DNA from: Acidimicrobiaceae bacterium
GTDB taxonomy: Bacteria; Actinomycetota; Acidimicrobiia; Acidimicrobiales; Aldehydirespiratoraceae
Assembly: GCA_009840695.1 (NCBI GenBank)
Contig: VXNG01000210.1
Location: 1-9,836, forward strand
DNA: 9,836 nt
Reading direction: 5' to 3'
Numbering within the stretch: the first letter of the stretch is position 1; the number at the start of each line of letters is the position of its first letter. This document shows positions 1-6,850 of this stretch, in pieces. A model generated the notes under the pieces. It saw nothing but the letters and a program-made list of their open reading frames with translations. It searched no databases and was not told the origin of the DNA. The position numbers and the translations under genes were made by a program.

Positions 1-797
1 ACCGCGGCCGGCATGGTCTCCACCGCCAGGCGGTACAGCCCGCCGCCGTTCATGGTCGGGTGGTGCAGGCCGTCGGCGATCTGGGCCGCGTCGGCGTAGG
101 GCCGCTGCTCCGACCCCAGGCCGGGCACCTCGATCAGGTCGGCATTGGCGCCGTCGGTCCTCAGCACGGAGCCGAGGATCCCCGCTTCGCTCACGGCCTC
201 CGGAGCAGGCCCGCCGGGCTGCTCCTGCAGCACCATGGCGGCCGCGCCGTCGCCGAAGAGCACGCTCCAGGCCCGGTGGCGGGTGGCCAGCGCCCGCTCG
301 TCGGCGGTCGGGGTCCGATCCGTCCGGCCCAGCACGATGTCCCAGGCGTCGCCCCACGGAAGGTAGCCGGCATGGACCTCGGCCCCAGCCACCACGACGG
401 TGCCGGCCCGGCCGGTGGCGATGAGCATGTCGGCCAGGTCCAGCCCGAACAGGAATCCGGCGCACTGCTGGCGGAGATCGAACACCGCGGCCCGGTCGAG
501 GCCGGCCTTGTGCTGGACAGCACCCGCGATGCCCGGATTCTGGCGGTCGGGGGTCATGGTGGCGCACACCACGGCGTCAACGGCCGAGGGATCCACGCTG
601 GCGTCGGCAAGCGCAGCCCGGCCGGCCTCGGCGGCCAGGTCCGAAGTGCCGGTGCCGGGATCGGTGAACCGTCGTGACCGGACGCCGGTCCGCGAGACGA
701 TCCACTCGTCGGTGGTGTCCATGATCCGGGTCAGGTCGTCGTTGGTGACGATATTGGGCGGGATCGCCACGCCGGTCCCGGTGATGACGGCAGGCAT
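1..797 (-). CDS. FabH-like 3-oxoacyl-ACP synthase III (KAS III family), partial at window edge
   Basis: The first 265 codons are present; the 3' end lies off the left edge. The protein starts MPAVITGTGVAIPPNIVTND and continues with DEWIVSRTGVRSRRF (30-44), the typical FabH N-terminus. Cys112 in QQCAGFLFGLDLAD is at the position of the FabH nucleophile. FGDGAAAMVL (181-190) and MNGGGLYRLAVETMP (249-263) match the middle of the fold; the catalytic His and Asn would lie beyond the window. Family members condense an acyl-CoA with malonyl-ACP or related donors in the cytosol. Whether this copy starts fatty acid synthesis or serves a specialised pathway cannot be told. The stretch between the thiolase core and FGDGAAA looks longer than in housekeeping FabH (residues about 145-178). 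The ATG at 797 has no clear Shine-Dalgarno sequence but has a -10-like box 9 nt upstream, which suggests leaderless translation. It diverges from the gene at 972. Confidence 0.88.
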   Translation of the reverse strand, partial: MPAVITGTGVAIPPNIVTNDDLTRIMDTTDEWIVSRTGVRSRRFTDPGTGTSDLAAEAGRAALADASVDPSAVDAVVCATMTPDRQNPGIAGAVQHKAGLDRAAVFDLRQQCAGFLFGLDLADMLIATGRAGTVVVAGAEVHAGYLPWGDAWDIVLGRTDRTPTADERALATRHRAWSVLFGDGAAAMVLQEQPGGPAPEAVSEAGILGSVLRTDGANADLIEVPGLGSEQRPYADAAQIADGLHHPTMNGGGLYRLAVETMPAA

Positions 798-806
798 GCC
801 CGGCCG

Positions 807-812
807 ATCATA
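807..812 (-). promoter_or_regulatory. Putative -10 box for the FabH-like gene (leaderless)
   Basis: On the minus strand TATGAT lies 9 nt before the ATG at 797. It is a 5/6 match to TATAAT and fits the TAnnnT rule of actinobacterial promoters. Transcription would start at or just before the ATG, in keeping with the lack of a Shine-Dalgarno sequence. No convincing -35 box is seen, which is common for this promoter class. Confidence 0.45.
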
Positions 813-898
813 CGGGCGGCCGCGTGCCGGAGGTCGGTCGAGCGGGATCGTCGGGCGCTACTACGCTCGCCACGGGTAGCAACGAAGAGCACACTGGA

Positions 899-904
899 TA
901 TATT
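899..904 (+). promoter_or_regulatory. Possible -10 box for the small membrane protein gene
   Basis: TATATT sits in the only A/T-rich patch (about 896-922) of the 798-971 divergent intergenic region. It would give a 5' leader of about 60 nt before the ATG at 972. The -35 candidate (GTAGCA, 17 nt upstream) is poor. A perfect 10-bp palindrome CGGATATCCG lies in the leader at 943-952. Its role, if any, is unknown. Confidence 0.35.
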
Positions 905-959
905 GAAATTAGACCAGTATCGCGACCCAGTCGTCCGGGCGCCGGATATCCGCTCATGC

Positions 960-967
960 AGGAGGAG
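960..967 (+). promoter_or_regulatory. Strong Shine-Dalgarno that fixes the start at 972
   Basis: AGGAGGAG is followed by CAAC and ATG, leaving 6 nt between AGGAGG and the start codon. This is the best ribosome binding site in the window. It favours the ATG at 972 over an in-frame TTG at 903. Confidence 0.8.
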
Positions 968-971
968 CAAC

Positions 972-1340
972 ATGGCGCCGTTCGTGATGACCGCGGAGTT
1001 CGCGGTCTTCGGATTGGCGATGTTCAACTTGGGGCTGATCGTTCCGTTGGCGAGGAACAGGTGGTATCGCTGGCGCATGAGGCGCGAGCGAGACGGCCGC
1101 AGCGTCGGCAGGGCCGTCACCAAGGAGGACATTCGCGAGGAGCTGTGCCGCGATCCGGTCGCCGTCGACATGTTCATGAATGACGACACGCCGAGCGACG
1201 TGCAGCGGTACCTGTACCTCGAGGCCGAGCGCAGGGCGATCATGCGCAAGCGCAGGCAGCTCGCCGACAACGAGAACGACTTCTTCGCCCCGCCGCGGCG
1301 CTCGGGTCCGGACCCGGGGTTCGGTGGCTGCCCCGGCTGA
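972..1340 (+). CDS. Small hypothetical membrane protein, single N-terminal TM segment
   Basis: This encodes 122 residues that I do not recognise as any named family. Residues about 6-27 (MTAEFAVFGLAMFNLGLIVPLA) form one hydrophobic segment. A strongly basic stretch follows (RNRWYRWRMRRER, 28-40), which by the positive-inside rule places the rest in the cytosol. Residues 50-98 are charged and probably helical (TKEDIREELCRDPVAVDMFMNDD, then EAERRAIMRKRRQL). The C-terminus is Pro/Gly-rich and looks disordered. The upstream AGGAGGAG supports the chosen start, and codon use matches the neighbours. It diverges from the FabH-like gene and ends 51 nt before the LLM gene, which seems to have its own promoter, so the two need not share a transcript. 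Real gene likely; function unknown. Confidence 0.72.
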   Translation: MAPFVMTAEFAVFGLAMFNLGLIVPLARNRWYRWRMRRERDGRSVGRAVTKEDIREELCRDPVAVDMFMNDDTPSDVQRYLYLEAERRAIMRKRRQLADNENDFFAPPRRSGPDPGFGGCPG

Positions 1341-1376
1341 CCCAAGTCGGCCTGCGGATGGTGGGCCGGCGCGCCG

Positions 1377-1382
1377 TAGCAT
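1377..1382 (+). promoter_or_regulatory. Putative -10 box for the LLM oxidoreductase gene (leaderless)
   Basis: TAGCAT ends 9 nt before the ATG at 1392, the same spacing as at the FabH-like gene. There is no Shine-Dalgarno in the C/G-only gap. This fits a leaderless mRNA. No -35 match is seen. Confidence 0.35.
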
Positions 1383-1391
1383 CGCGCGGCG

Positions 1392-2345
1392 ATGGCCTCG
1401 ATTACACCCCCGGGTGGCTGGACCTACGGCGTCGCCCTGCCCATCCACACGCTCACCGCCACTCTGGCCGACCCCTGGGAGCACACCGCCACCGTTGACG
1501 ATCTGGTGAACATCGCCCGCAAGGCCGAGCGCACCGGCCACCACTTCGTGGGTGTGACCGACCACGTCGCCATACCCGACAACGACTACGCGGCCCACAT
1601 GAGCACCACCTGGTACGACACGGTGGCCACCCTGTCGTACCTGGCGGCCCGCACCGAGACCGTGAACCTGGCCTCGGTGGTGTGGATCGCCGCCTACCGC
1701 CACCCTCTGCAGACCGCCAAGTCCTTCGCCACGCTCGACCACCTCTCGGGCGGCCGGGCCGTCCTCGGAGTCGGGGCCGGACATGTGGAGGCCGAGTTCG
1801 AGGCGCTGGGCGTGGACTTCGAGGCCAGGGGCCGGCTGCTCGACGAGATCCTGGAGGCGGTGAGGGGAGCCTTCGCGGGCACTTACGTGAGCCACTCGGG
1901 AGAGGCCTTCAGCTACGCCGACATGGGGGTCGGCCCCGTGCCGGTGCGGGAGCTGCCCATCTGGGTGGGCGGCAGCGGCCGGGCCGCTTGGCGGCGTGCC
2001 GGCCGTCTGGGCGACGGCTACGTCCCGATGGGCAACCCCGTGTCGCAGTACGGCGAGATCATCGACACCATGCACACCGCCGCGGCCGCAGCCGGCCGCG
2101 AGGACGCCCGCTTCGACGTGGGCTTCATGCCGCCGTGGTGCTACCTGCTGGCCGACGCCGCCCCAGAGGGCCTGCCCCCGGTCATGGCCAGCGGCGTTGA
2201 GCCTGTCGCGGCCAGCATCCGGGCCGGCCGCGCCGCGGGGGCCAACACCTTCCATCTCAAGTTCCGGGCCCGCACCCTCGACGAGTACCTGGAGCAGTTC
2301 GACGTGTTCGCCGAGTCGGTAGTCCCCCTGGTCGACGAAGCCTGA
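1392..2345 (+). CDS. LLM-class (luciferase-like) flavin/F420-dependent oxidoreductase
   Basis: This 317-residue protein is a complete bacterial luciferase-like TIM-barrel oxidoreductase. Visible family features are the early strand GVALPIHT (13-20), TDHV (56-59), the block YRHPLQTAKSFATLDHLSGG (102-121) followed by RAVLGVGAGHVEAEFEALGV (122-141), and the late block LPIWVGGSGRAAWRRAGRLG (188-207) followed by DGY. Such proteins transfer hydride or activate oxygen with FMN or coenzyme F420, and in actinobacteria many are F420-dependent. The sequence alone does not settle the cofactor, and the substrate is unknown. Length is normal for the family. The start has no Shine-Dalgarno but a TAGCAT box 9 nt upstream. 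It converges on the dioxygenase/transporter cluster, so it is not part of that operon, although related substrates are possible. Confidence 0.9.
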   Translation: MASITPPGGWTYGVALPIHTLTATLADPWEHTATVDDLVNIARKAERTGHHFVGVTDHVAIPDNDYAAHMSTTWYDTVATLSYLAARTETVNLASVVWIAAYRHPLQTAKSFATLDHLSGGRAVLGVGAGHVEAEFEALGVDFEARGRLLDEILEAVRGAFAGTYVSHSGEAFSYADMGVGPVPVRELPIWVGGSGRAAWRRAGRLGDGYVPMGNPVSQYGEIIDTMHTAAAAAGREDARFDVGFMPPWCYLLADAAPEGLPPVMASGVEPVAASIRAGRAAGANTFHLKFRARTLDEYLEQFDVFAESVVPLVDEA

Positions 2346-2368
2346 CGAGGGCCGGCCCCGCGGTCAGG
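2341..2368. terminator. Putative bidirectional hairpin between convergent genes
   Basis: CCTGAC (2341-2346) pairs perfectly with GTCAGG (2363-2368). Between them lies the self-complementary GGGCCGGCCC (2349-2358), so the region can fold as a G/C-rich stem-loop from either strand. The outer arms contain the TGA of the LLM gene and the TGA of the minus-strand lipoprotein gene. The intergenic gap is only 18 nt. There is no U-run on either side, so this is not a textbook intrinsic terminator, but U-less hairpins are often proposed in high-GC actinobacteria. Confidence 0.45.
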
Positions 2369-4094
2369 ACACGGTGACCGTCGTCAGGTCGATGAACCAG
2401 GACTGCGGGTTGATGAAGCCCTGCACGTTGCTGGCCAGCGCTCTCGGGTGGAGATCGTTGACAACCGGCAGCCACGGGTGGCCTACCGACGTTTGGTGAT
2501 TGATCTGCCGGAACAGCTCGACCCGCTCAGCGGGATCGGTGGCTGCATCCACCTGCCCGAGCAGGCCGTCGAGGTCCGGGTCGGCGAAGCGGCCGACATT
2601 CGCGGGCGACTGGCTGTGGAACCAGATCCCCCACAGACCGGGCAGCACGAAGGTCGAGGCCCACATGGTCATGTCGGCTCCGAGCGGCATCTGACCGCTG
2701 TTGTACTCACCGAACATGGCTCCCCACTCGCCGGTCAGGATCTCTAGGTCGATACCGATCTGGGCCAGGTCGGACTTGACCCGCTCGGCGATCGGCACCG
2801 GGAGCATGTTCCCCGAGCCCGCGGTGGGCACCGATGCCGTGGTCGAGAACCCATCCGGGTGGCCGGCCTCGGCGAGAAGCTCCCGGGCCCGCTCGAGGTC
2901 TTGCTGGTAGCCCGCGAAGTCCGGGTCGTACCCGGGGTCCGAGCGGGGCGCCATCTGGAAGGCGGGCTCCGCCGTGTTGCTGAGCAGGAACTCCGCTATG
3001 GAGGCCCGGTCGATGGCGAGGTTCGCGGCCTCACGGACCAGGGGGCTGTCCCATGGCGGCTTGGTGGTGTCGAACACCCCTCGCCACACCTGGGAGTAGG
3101 CGTTGGTGATGATCTGGAACCCGTCGTCGCGCAGACCGGGCACATCGTCAGGCGACGCGTACTCGATCCAGTTGACCTCGCCGGCCCGTAAGGCGGCCAC
3201 CCGTGCGGTCGCATCGGGAATGGGTCGCACGATCAGCCGGGCCACCTGCGGCGCCCCCCGCCAATAGTCGGGGTTGGCGGCCATCACGAGCCGCGCTCCC
3301 GGCTCCAGGGACTCGAACATGAACGGCCCGGAACCGACCGGAGAGGCCGCGAAGCCGTCGTTGCCGAGTTGCTGCACCGCGGTCGGGCTGGCCATCGGCA
3401 GCAGGGCCAGGTCCTCGGGCAAATGAGACCAGGGGCGGTTGGTGGTGATACTCAGCGTGTACTCGTCGACCGCTTCGTAGGATGCGATCGACTGGGTGAA
3501 CAGCCCCGCGAGACCGGCCAGATCAGGCGTGAAGTACTCGCTCTCGGGATTCGTGAACCGGTCGAGGTTGAAGACGGCGGCCTCCGCGTTCCAGGTCGTC
3601 CCGTCATGGAACGTGACCCCCTCTCGCAGGTTGAACGTCCAGTTCACCACGTCGTCGCTGGACCATGACTCTGCGAGTCCCCCGGCCACTGCTGCTGGTT
3701 CCGTCCCTTGCGAGAGGTCGAATTGAGTCAGGCCGTCATAGAGCTGAAGACCGACCCACCGCAGGCCCTCGCCGCCCTGCGTGAACGCCCAGACGGTGTC
3801 CACGCCGGGCAGATCCGTCGATGTCATGGCCACCACGAGGTCGCCGCCCGGTGCAGGCTCGGGTGTCGGTTCGGGTGCTGGTTCTGCGACCGGCTCGTCC
3901 TCTTGTACGTCCGGCTCCTCAACTGCCTCTTCGGCGGGTGCCTCAGTGGCCGCGTCGTCGGCCTCTGCCGTGTCCTCCACAGCGGGCGCGGCGGTCGAAG
4001 GCTCTACCGCGTCGTCGGAATCGTCACCCCCGCATCCTGTCGAGATCAGAGCAAAGATGGCCAATAAGGCCAGAAGCGCCCTCCATCGTCCCAT
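2364..4094 (-). CDS. ABC transporter family 5 substrate-binding lipoprotein (Dpp/Opp type)
   Basis: This 576-residue protein is the extracytoplasmic solute receptor for the adjacent transporter. Residues 3-20 form a short signal peptide (RWRALLALLAIFALISTG), with Cys21 in a relaxed lipobox (STGC), so it is probably a lipoprotein on the outer face of the membrane. Residues 22-84 are a tether of Asp, Glu, Ala and Pro with no basic residue, ending in PEPTPEPAPGG. The SBP_bac_5 fold follows, with TFHDGTTWNAEAAVFNLDR (161-179) as the family signature, and later ASPVGSGPFMFESLEPG and AANPDYWRGAP. Family ligands include peptides, nickel chelates, opines and oligosaccharides; none can be assigned here. 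It is somewhat longer than usual because of the tether. It starts 83 nt after the second ATPase gene with its own GGGGGGA ribosome binding site, which suggests separate or boosted expression, as is usual for receptors. Confidence 0.93.
   Translation of the reverse strand: MGRWRALLALLAIFALISTGCGGDDSDDAVEPSTAAPAVEDTAEADDAATEAPAEEAVEEPDVQEDEPVAEPAPEPTPEPAPGGDLVVAMTSTDLPGVDTVWAFTQGGEGLRWVGLQLYDGLTQFDLSQGTEPAAVAGGLAESWSSDDVVNWTFNLREGVTFHDGTTWNAEAAVFNLDRFTNPESEYFTPDLAGLAGLFTQSIASYEAVDEYTLSITTNRPWSHLPEDLALLPMASPTAVQQLGNDGFAASPVGSGPFMFESLEPGARLVMAANPDYWRGAPQVARLIVRPIPDATARVAALRAGEVNWIEYASPDDVPGLRDDGFQIITNAYSQVWRGVFDTTKPPWDSPLVREAANLAIDRASIAEFLLSNTAEPAFQMAPRSDPGYDPDFAGYQQDLERARELLAEAGHPDGFSTTASVPTAGSGNMLPVPIAERVKSDLAQIGIDLEILTGEWGAMFGEYNSGQMPLGADMTMWASTFVLPGLWGIWFHSQSPANVGRFADPDLDGLLGQVDAATDPAERVELFRQINHQTSVGHPWLPVVNDLHPRALASNVQGFINPQSWFIDLTTVTVS
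3843..4031 (-). repeat. Low-complexity acidic Ala/Glu/Pro tether-coding segment
   Basis: These bases encode residues 22-84 of the substrate-binding lipoprotein. By my count 22 of 63 residues are Asp or Glu and none is Lys or Arg. The end has short Glu-Pro-Ala/Thr repeats (EPAPEPTPEPAP). It is probably an unstructured spacer that holds the receptor domain away from the membrane. Confidence 0.8.
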
Positions 4095-4106
4095 GACTAG
4101 TCCCCC

Positions 4107-4120
4107 CTAAGTTGTCTTAG
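4107..4120 (-). promoter_or_regulatory. Inverted repeat in the leader of the lipoprotein gene
   Basis: On the minus strand CTAAG-ACAA-CTTAG is a perfect 5-bp inverted repeat with a 4-nt centre, immediately before the GGGGGGA ribosome binding site of the gene starting at 4094. A second short palindrome, GACTAGTC (4095-4102), touches the start codon. Either could be an operator or a small mRNA stem near the ribosome binding site. No promoter could be placed firmly in the 83-nt gap (4095-4177). Confidence 0.35.
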
Positions 4121-4177
4121 TCGCAGTCGAACAACGCAGTGTCGTCAGACCGGGTGCGAGCAATCGCGGCGTCGATC

Positions 4178-4981
4178 CTATGCCGTCGCCTCCCCCGTGA
4201 CCGACTCGGGGCTTGGAGGCCGCTTCGAGCGCCGCGTTCCGGGAATGGAGTCGATGAGAAGCTGCGTGTAGGGATGGGCCGGGGACCGGACTATCGATCT
4301 CGTGGCCCCGTGCTCGACAACGTGGCCCCGGTACATCACGACGATCTCATCGGCGATGTGTTCGACCGCAGCGAGGTCATGGCTGATGAACAGGAACGAC
4401 ACACCTAGGTCCGCTTGGAGGCGGACGAGGAGATTCAGGACCTGGGCCTGCACGCTCTTGTCGAGGGCGGATACCGCCTCGTCGCAGATGACCAGACGGG
4501 GCTCGGTGGCCAGTGCCCTGGCGATGGCCACCCGCTGGATCTGCCCGCCGGAGAGTTCGCTCGGATACCGGCTGCGGAACCCGGACGGCAGCCCGACGGC
4601 GTCCAACGCCTCGGCCACGCGCCGTCGTCGGTCCGTCTTCGCCCAACCGTGGGCTCTCAGGTTGAACTCGATCGAGGCACCGGCGGTCAACCGCGGGTTG
4701 AGCGACGACCGGGGCTGCTGGGGAACGAGCTGCAACCGGGCTCGGATGGCCCGCTTCTCCGACCCGCTGGCCCCGATCAGGTCCGTGCCGTCGAAGCTGA
4801 TCGTGCCGCCGTCGGGGCGCAGCAGACCGAGGATCATGCGGGCCGTCGTCGTCTTGCCGGAGCCGGACTCTCCGACCACGCCGACGGTCTGGCCGGCTCG
4901 GACCGTGAGGTCGACGCCGGCCACCGCCGGCTGTTCCTCTGTGAACCACTTCGAGAGCCCTTTGGCTGCTAGCAGCGTCAT
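4178..4981 (-). CDS. Dpp/Opp-type ABC transporter ATP-binding protein 2 (DppF/NikE-like)
   Basis: This 267-residue cytosolic ATPase powers the importer. Walker A is GESGSGKT (38-45), the Q-loop is at VPQQP (86-90), the ABC signature LSGGQIQR is at 143-150, and Walker B LVICDE (163-168) leads into AVSALD. The H-loop is His201 in FISHD. The start chosen is the ATG at 4981, whose A is also the last base of the upstream TGA stop (TGATG), a classic coupled junction. An open frame runs further upstream to 5131, but those residues are not ABC-like and overlap the neighbour. The C-terminus (HPYTQLLIDSIPG, then Arg/Ser/Pro-rich) ends before the cysteine motif that the partner ATPase carries. Short members such as NikE resemble it in length. 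DEAV in place of DEPT or DEPV is a mild variation. Confidence 0.93.
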   Translation of the reverse strand: MTLLAAKGLSKWFTEEQPAVAGVDLTVRAGQTVGVVGESGSGKTTTARMILGLLRPDGGTISFDGTDLIGASGSEKRAIRARLQLVPQQPRSSLNPRLTAGASIEFNLRAHGWAKTDRRRRVAEALDAVGLPSGFRSRYPSELSGGQIQRVAIARALATEPRLVICDEAVSALDKSVQAQVLNLLVRLQADLGVSFLFISHDLAAVEHIADEIVVMYRGHVVEHGATRSIVRSPAHPYTQLLIDSIPGTRRSKRPPSPESVTGEATA

Positions 4982-5997
4982 CACTGCTCCCGGTGTCCAT
5001 GCACGGTGCTTGAGGACGGCACCGGCGTCAGCAGGTGGCAGGCCACCGCACGGCTGGGACCGGTGGGAGCCAGCACGGGAGCCAGCTGGCACCGGTCGTG
5101 GACATGCTCGCAGCGGGGACCGAAGGAGCAACCGGCGGGCAGGGCATCGAACTCGGGCGGCTGACCGGACAGCGCTCTCAGTTCGCCCCTGGGAGTGTCG
5201 AGGCCGGGTTGCGCCGCGAGCAGGGCTCGCAGGTAGGGATGGCCGGGATCATCAAGAACCTGGCCGGCAGGGCCGCTCTCGACAAGCTCCCCCGCGTACA
5301 TCACGCTCACCCGGTCGCCTGCTTCTCGCGCCACGCCGATGTCGTGCGTGACGAGCAGCACCGCCATACCGATCTCTCGGCGGAGTTCCGCCAGCAGGTC
5401 CAGTATCTGGGCCTGGAGGGTCACGTCCAGCGCGGTGGTCGGCTCGTCCGCGATCAGGATCCTCGGCCGGCACGCGATGGCCACCGCGATCGCGGCTCGC
5501 TGACGCATTCCGCCGGACAGCGTGTGGGGGTGTGAGCGGGCGGTGACGCTCGGATGATTGAACCCCACCATCCGGAGTAGCTCACGGGCTCTGGCCCGCG
5601 CCGCCTTCCTCGACACCGGCCGTTCATGAACCCTGATCACCTCGGCGATCTGGGGACCGACGCGGCGAAGCGGGTCGAGAGCAGCCGACGGATCCTGGGG
5701 TATCCAACCGATGTCGCGACCTCTGATCCGGCTCAAGGCAGCCGGTTCCATGTCCAGCAGCGGCGCACCGTCGAACCGGACGGCGCCTCGCAGGCGGGCA
5801 CCGGGCGGCGCCAGTCCCAGCATCGCTCTGGCCGTCATGGACTTGCCGCTGCCGCTTTCACCCACCAGCACGTGGGTCTCACCGGAATGGAGTTCGAGAT
5901 TGACGCTCCGGACCACTTCGAGCCAGCCGCGCCCCGCAGGCACAGCTACGCCCACGTCCTCGGCCCGCAGGATGGCTGGCCCGGCGGTCTCACCCAT
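4981..5997 (-). CDS. Dpp/Opp-type ABC transporter ATP-binding protein 1 (DppD-like)
   Basis: This 338-residue ATPase pairs with the next gene product to drive import. It has Walker A GESGSGKS (46-53), Q-loop Gln101 in IPQDPSAALDPL, signature LSGGMRQR (160-167), Walker B ILIADE (180-185) followed by PTTALD, and His218 in VTHD. After GHPYLRALL comes the C-terminal oligopeptide-transporter domain with four cysteines (290, 296, 303, 320) in the pattern GCSFGPRC, DRC and VACHL, which in Dpp-type ATPases is linked to an iron-sulfur cluster. The ATG at 5997 overlaps the end of the upstream permease gene by 8 nt. A longer in-frame start at 6036 would add 13 residues without family similarity. Its stop shares a base with the next start codon. 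Confidence 0.93.
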   Translation of the reverse strand: MGETAGPAILRAEDVGVAVPAGRGWLEVVRSVNLELHSGETHVLVGESGSGKSMTARAMLGLAPPGARLRGAVRFDGAPLLDMEPAALSRIRGRDIGWIPQDPSAALDPLRRVGPQIAEVIRVHERPVSRKAARARARELLRMVGFNHPSVTARSHPHTLSGGMRQRAAIAVAIACRPRILIADEPTTALDVTLQAQILDLLAELRREIGMAVLLVTHDIGVAREAGDRVSVMYAGELVESGPAGQVLDDPGHPYLRALLAAQPGLDTPRGELRALSGQPPEFDALPAGCSFGPRCEHVHDRCQLAPVLAPTGPSRAVACHLLTPVPSSSTVHGHREQ

Positions 5998-6850
5998 CGG
6001 ATCTGCCCACGGCCAGCCGGTCGCGCAAGCCGTCACCCAGCACGTTGAACGCCACCGACACCGACAGGATCACCACCGCGGGGATCACTGCGAGCCAGGG
6101 GTGGCTGAAGGTGAAGCTGCGCAGCTCATTCACCATCGTGCCCCACTCCGGATCGGGAGGAGCGAGCCCGAGACCGATGAACCCGAGCCCGGCCGCGTAC
6201 ACCAGCGACAGTCCGACGAGAGCGGTGCAGTACACAATCAGGGCAGGTGCGACGCACGGCACGACCTGGCGTACGGCGATCATCCAGGTGGGCGCGCCGC
6301 TGGCTCGGGCCGCTTCCATGAAGTCCAGGTTCCGGATAGCCCGAACCTCGGTCTCAGCGATGCGGGCTACGGGTGCGACGACGATCACCGCGATGGAAAT
6401 CACCATGGTCGTCAGTCCGGCGCCCCTGGTGGTGGAGATGGCGATGGCCAGCAGCACGGCGGGGAAGGCGTAGAAGATGTCCAGGAATCGCATGATGACC
6501 GCCCCGGTAGTCCTGCCGATAAGCCCGGCGATGAGACCCAGAGACGCACCGATGCTCCCGCCGATCAGCACGGGGAGCAGCGCGGCCAGCATCGATGGGC
6601 GGGCGCCCCACACGAGCCGGCTGAGCACGTCCCGTCCCTGGCCGTCCGTGCCCAGCGGGTGCCGGTAGCCGGGTCCGCTGAGTCGCTCCGACAGCTCTCC
6701 CCGGATGGGGTCGTCGAGGGGAAGCACAGGTGCCAGCAGCGCGACCGCTCCCACGCCGACGATCACCAGAGCCGCCCCTTGAGCGGCCCGGGACAACTTC
6801 GGGCGGGTCCGCGAGCCGATGCCCGACTCAAGACTCTCGGCGACGGTCAT
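5990..6850 (-). CDS. Dpp/Opp-type ABC transporter permease 2 (DppC-like)
   Basis: This 286-residue inner-membrane permease forms half of the translocation path. The N-terminal OppC-type region has one TM segment (about 25-45) and then the signature HPLGTDGQGRDVLSRLVWGA (64-83). The core BPD_transp_1 domain follows, with hydrophobic segments near 88-112, 118-140, 146-165, 200-228 and 253-272. The coupling (EAA) loop that touches the ATPases is EAARASGAPTWMIAVRQVVP (179-198). The end, NVLGDGLRDRL, is typical. The ATG at 6850 overlaps the upstream stop in an ATGA junction, which indicates translational coupling and supports this start. Confidence 0.94.
   Translation of the reverse strand: MTVAESLESGIGSRTRPKLSRAAQGAALVIVGVGAVALLAPVLPLDDPIRGELSERLSGPGYRHPLGTDGQGRDVLSRLVWGARPSMLAALLPVLIGGSIGASLGLIAGLIGRTTGAVIMRFLDIFYAFPAVLLAIAISTTRGAGLTTMVISIAVIVVAPVARIAETEVRAIRNLDFMEAARASGAPTWMIAVRQVVPCVAPALIVYCTALVGLSLVYAAGLGFIGLGLAPPDPEWGTMVNELRSFTFSHPWLAVIPAVVILSVSVAFNVLGDGLRDRLAVGRSDG

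Noticed and set aside
60..677. A 205-codon + strand frame opposite the FabH-like gene.
   Set aside because: The minus-strand frame shows clear KAS III motifs with Cys112. The + strand frame is Gly/Arg/His-rich without any motif.
903..971. TTG start adding 23 residues to the small membrane protein.
   Set aside because: It has no ribosome binding site and starts inside the A/T-rich promoter-like patch, while AGGAGGAG points to the ATG at 972.
954..2255. A 433-codon open frame on the minus strand opposite the LLM and small membrane protein genes.
   Set aside because: It is a mirror of high-GC coding on the other strand: low-complexity Gly/His/Val/Arg-rich sequence with no family motif, covering a clear LLM gene.
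4982..5131. N-terminal extension of the second ATPase gene by 50 codons.
   Set aside because: The added residues are Pro/Arg/Ala-rich, not ABC-like, and lie within the upstream ATPase gene. The TGATG junction at 4981 is the better start.
4302..5351. A 349-codon + strand frame opposite the two ATPase genes.
   Set aside because: Antisense shadow of the Walker and signature-motif coding regions; no recognisable fold.
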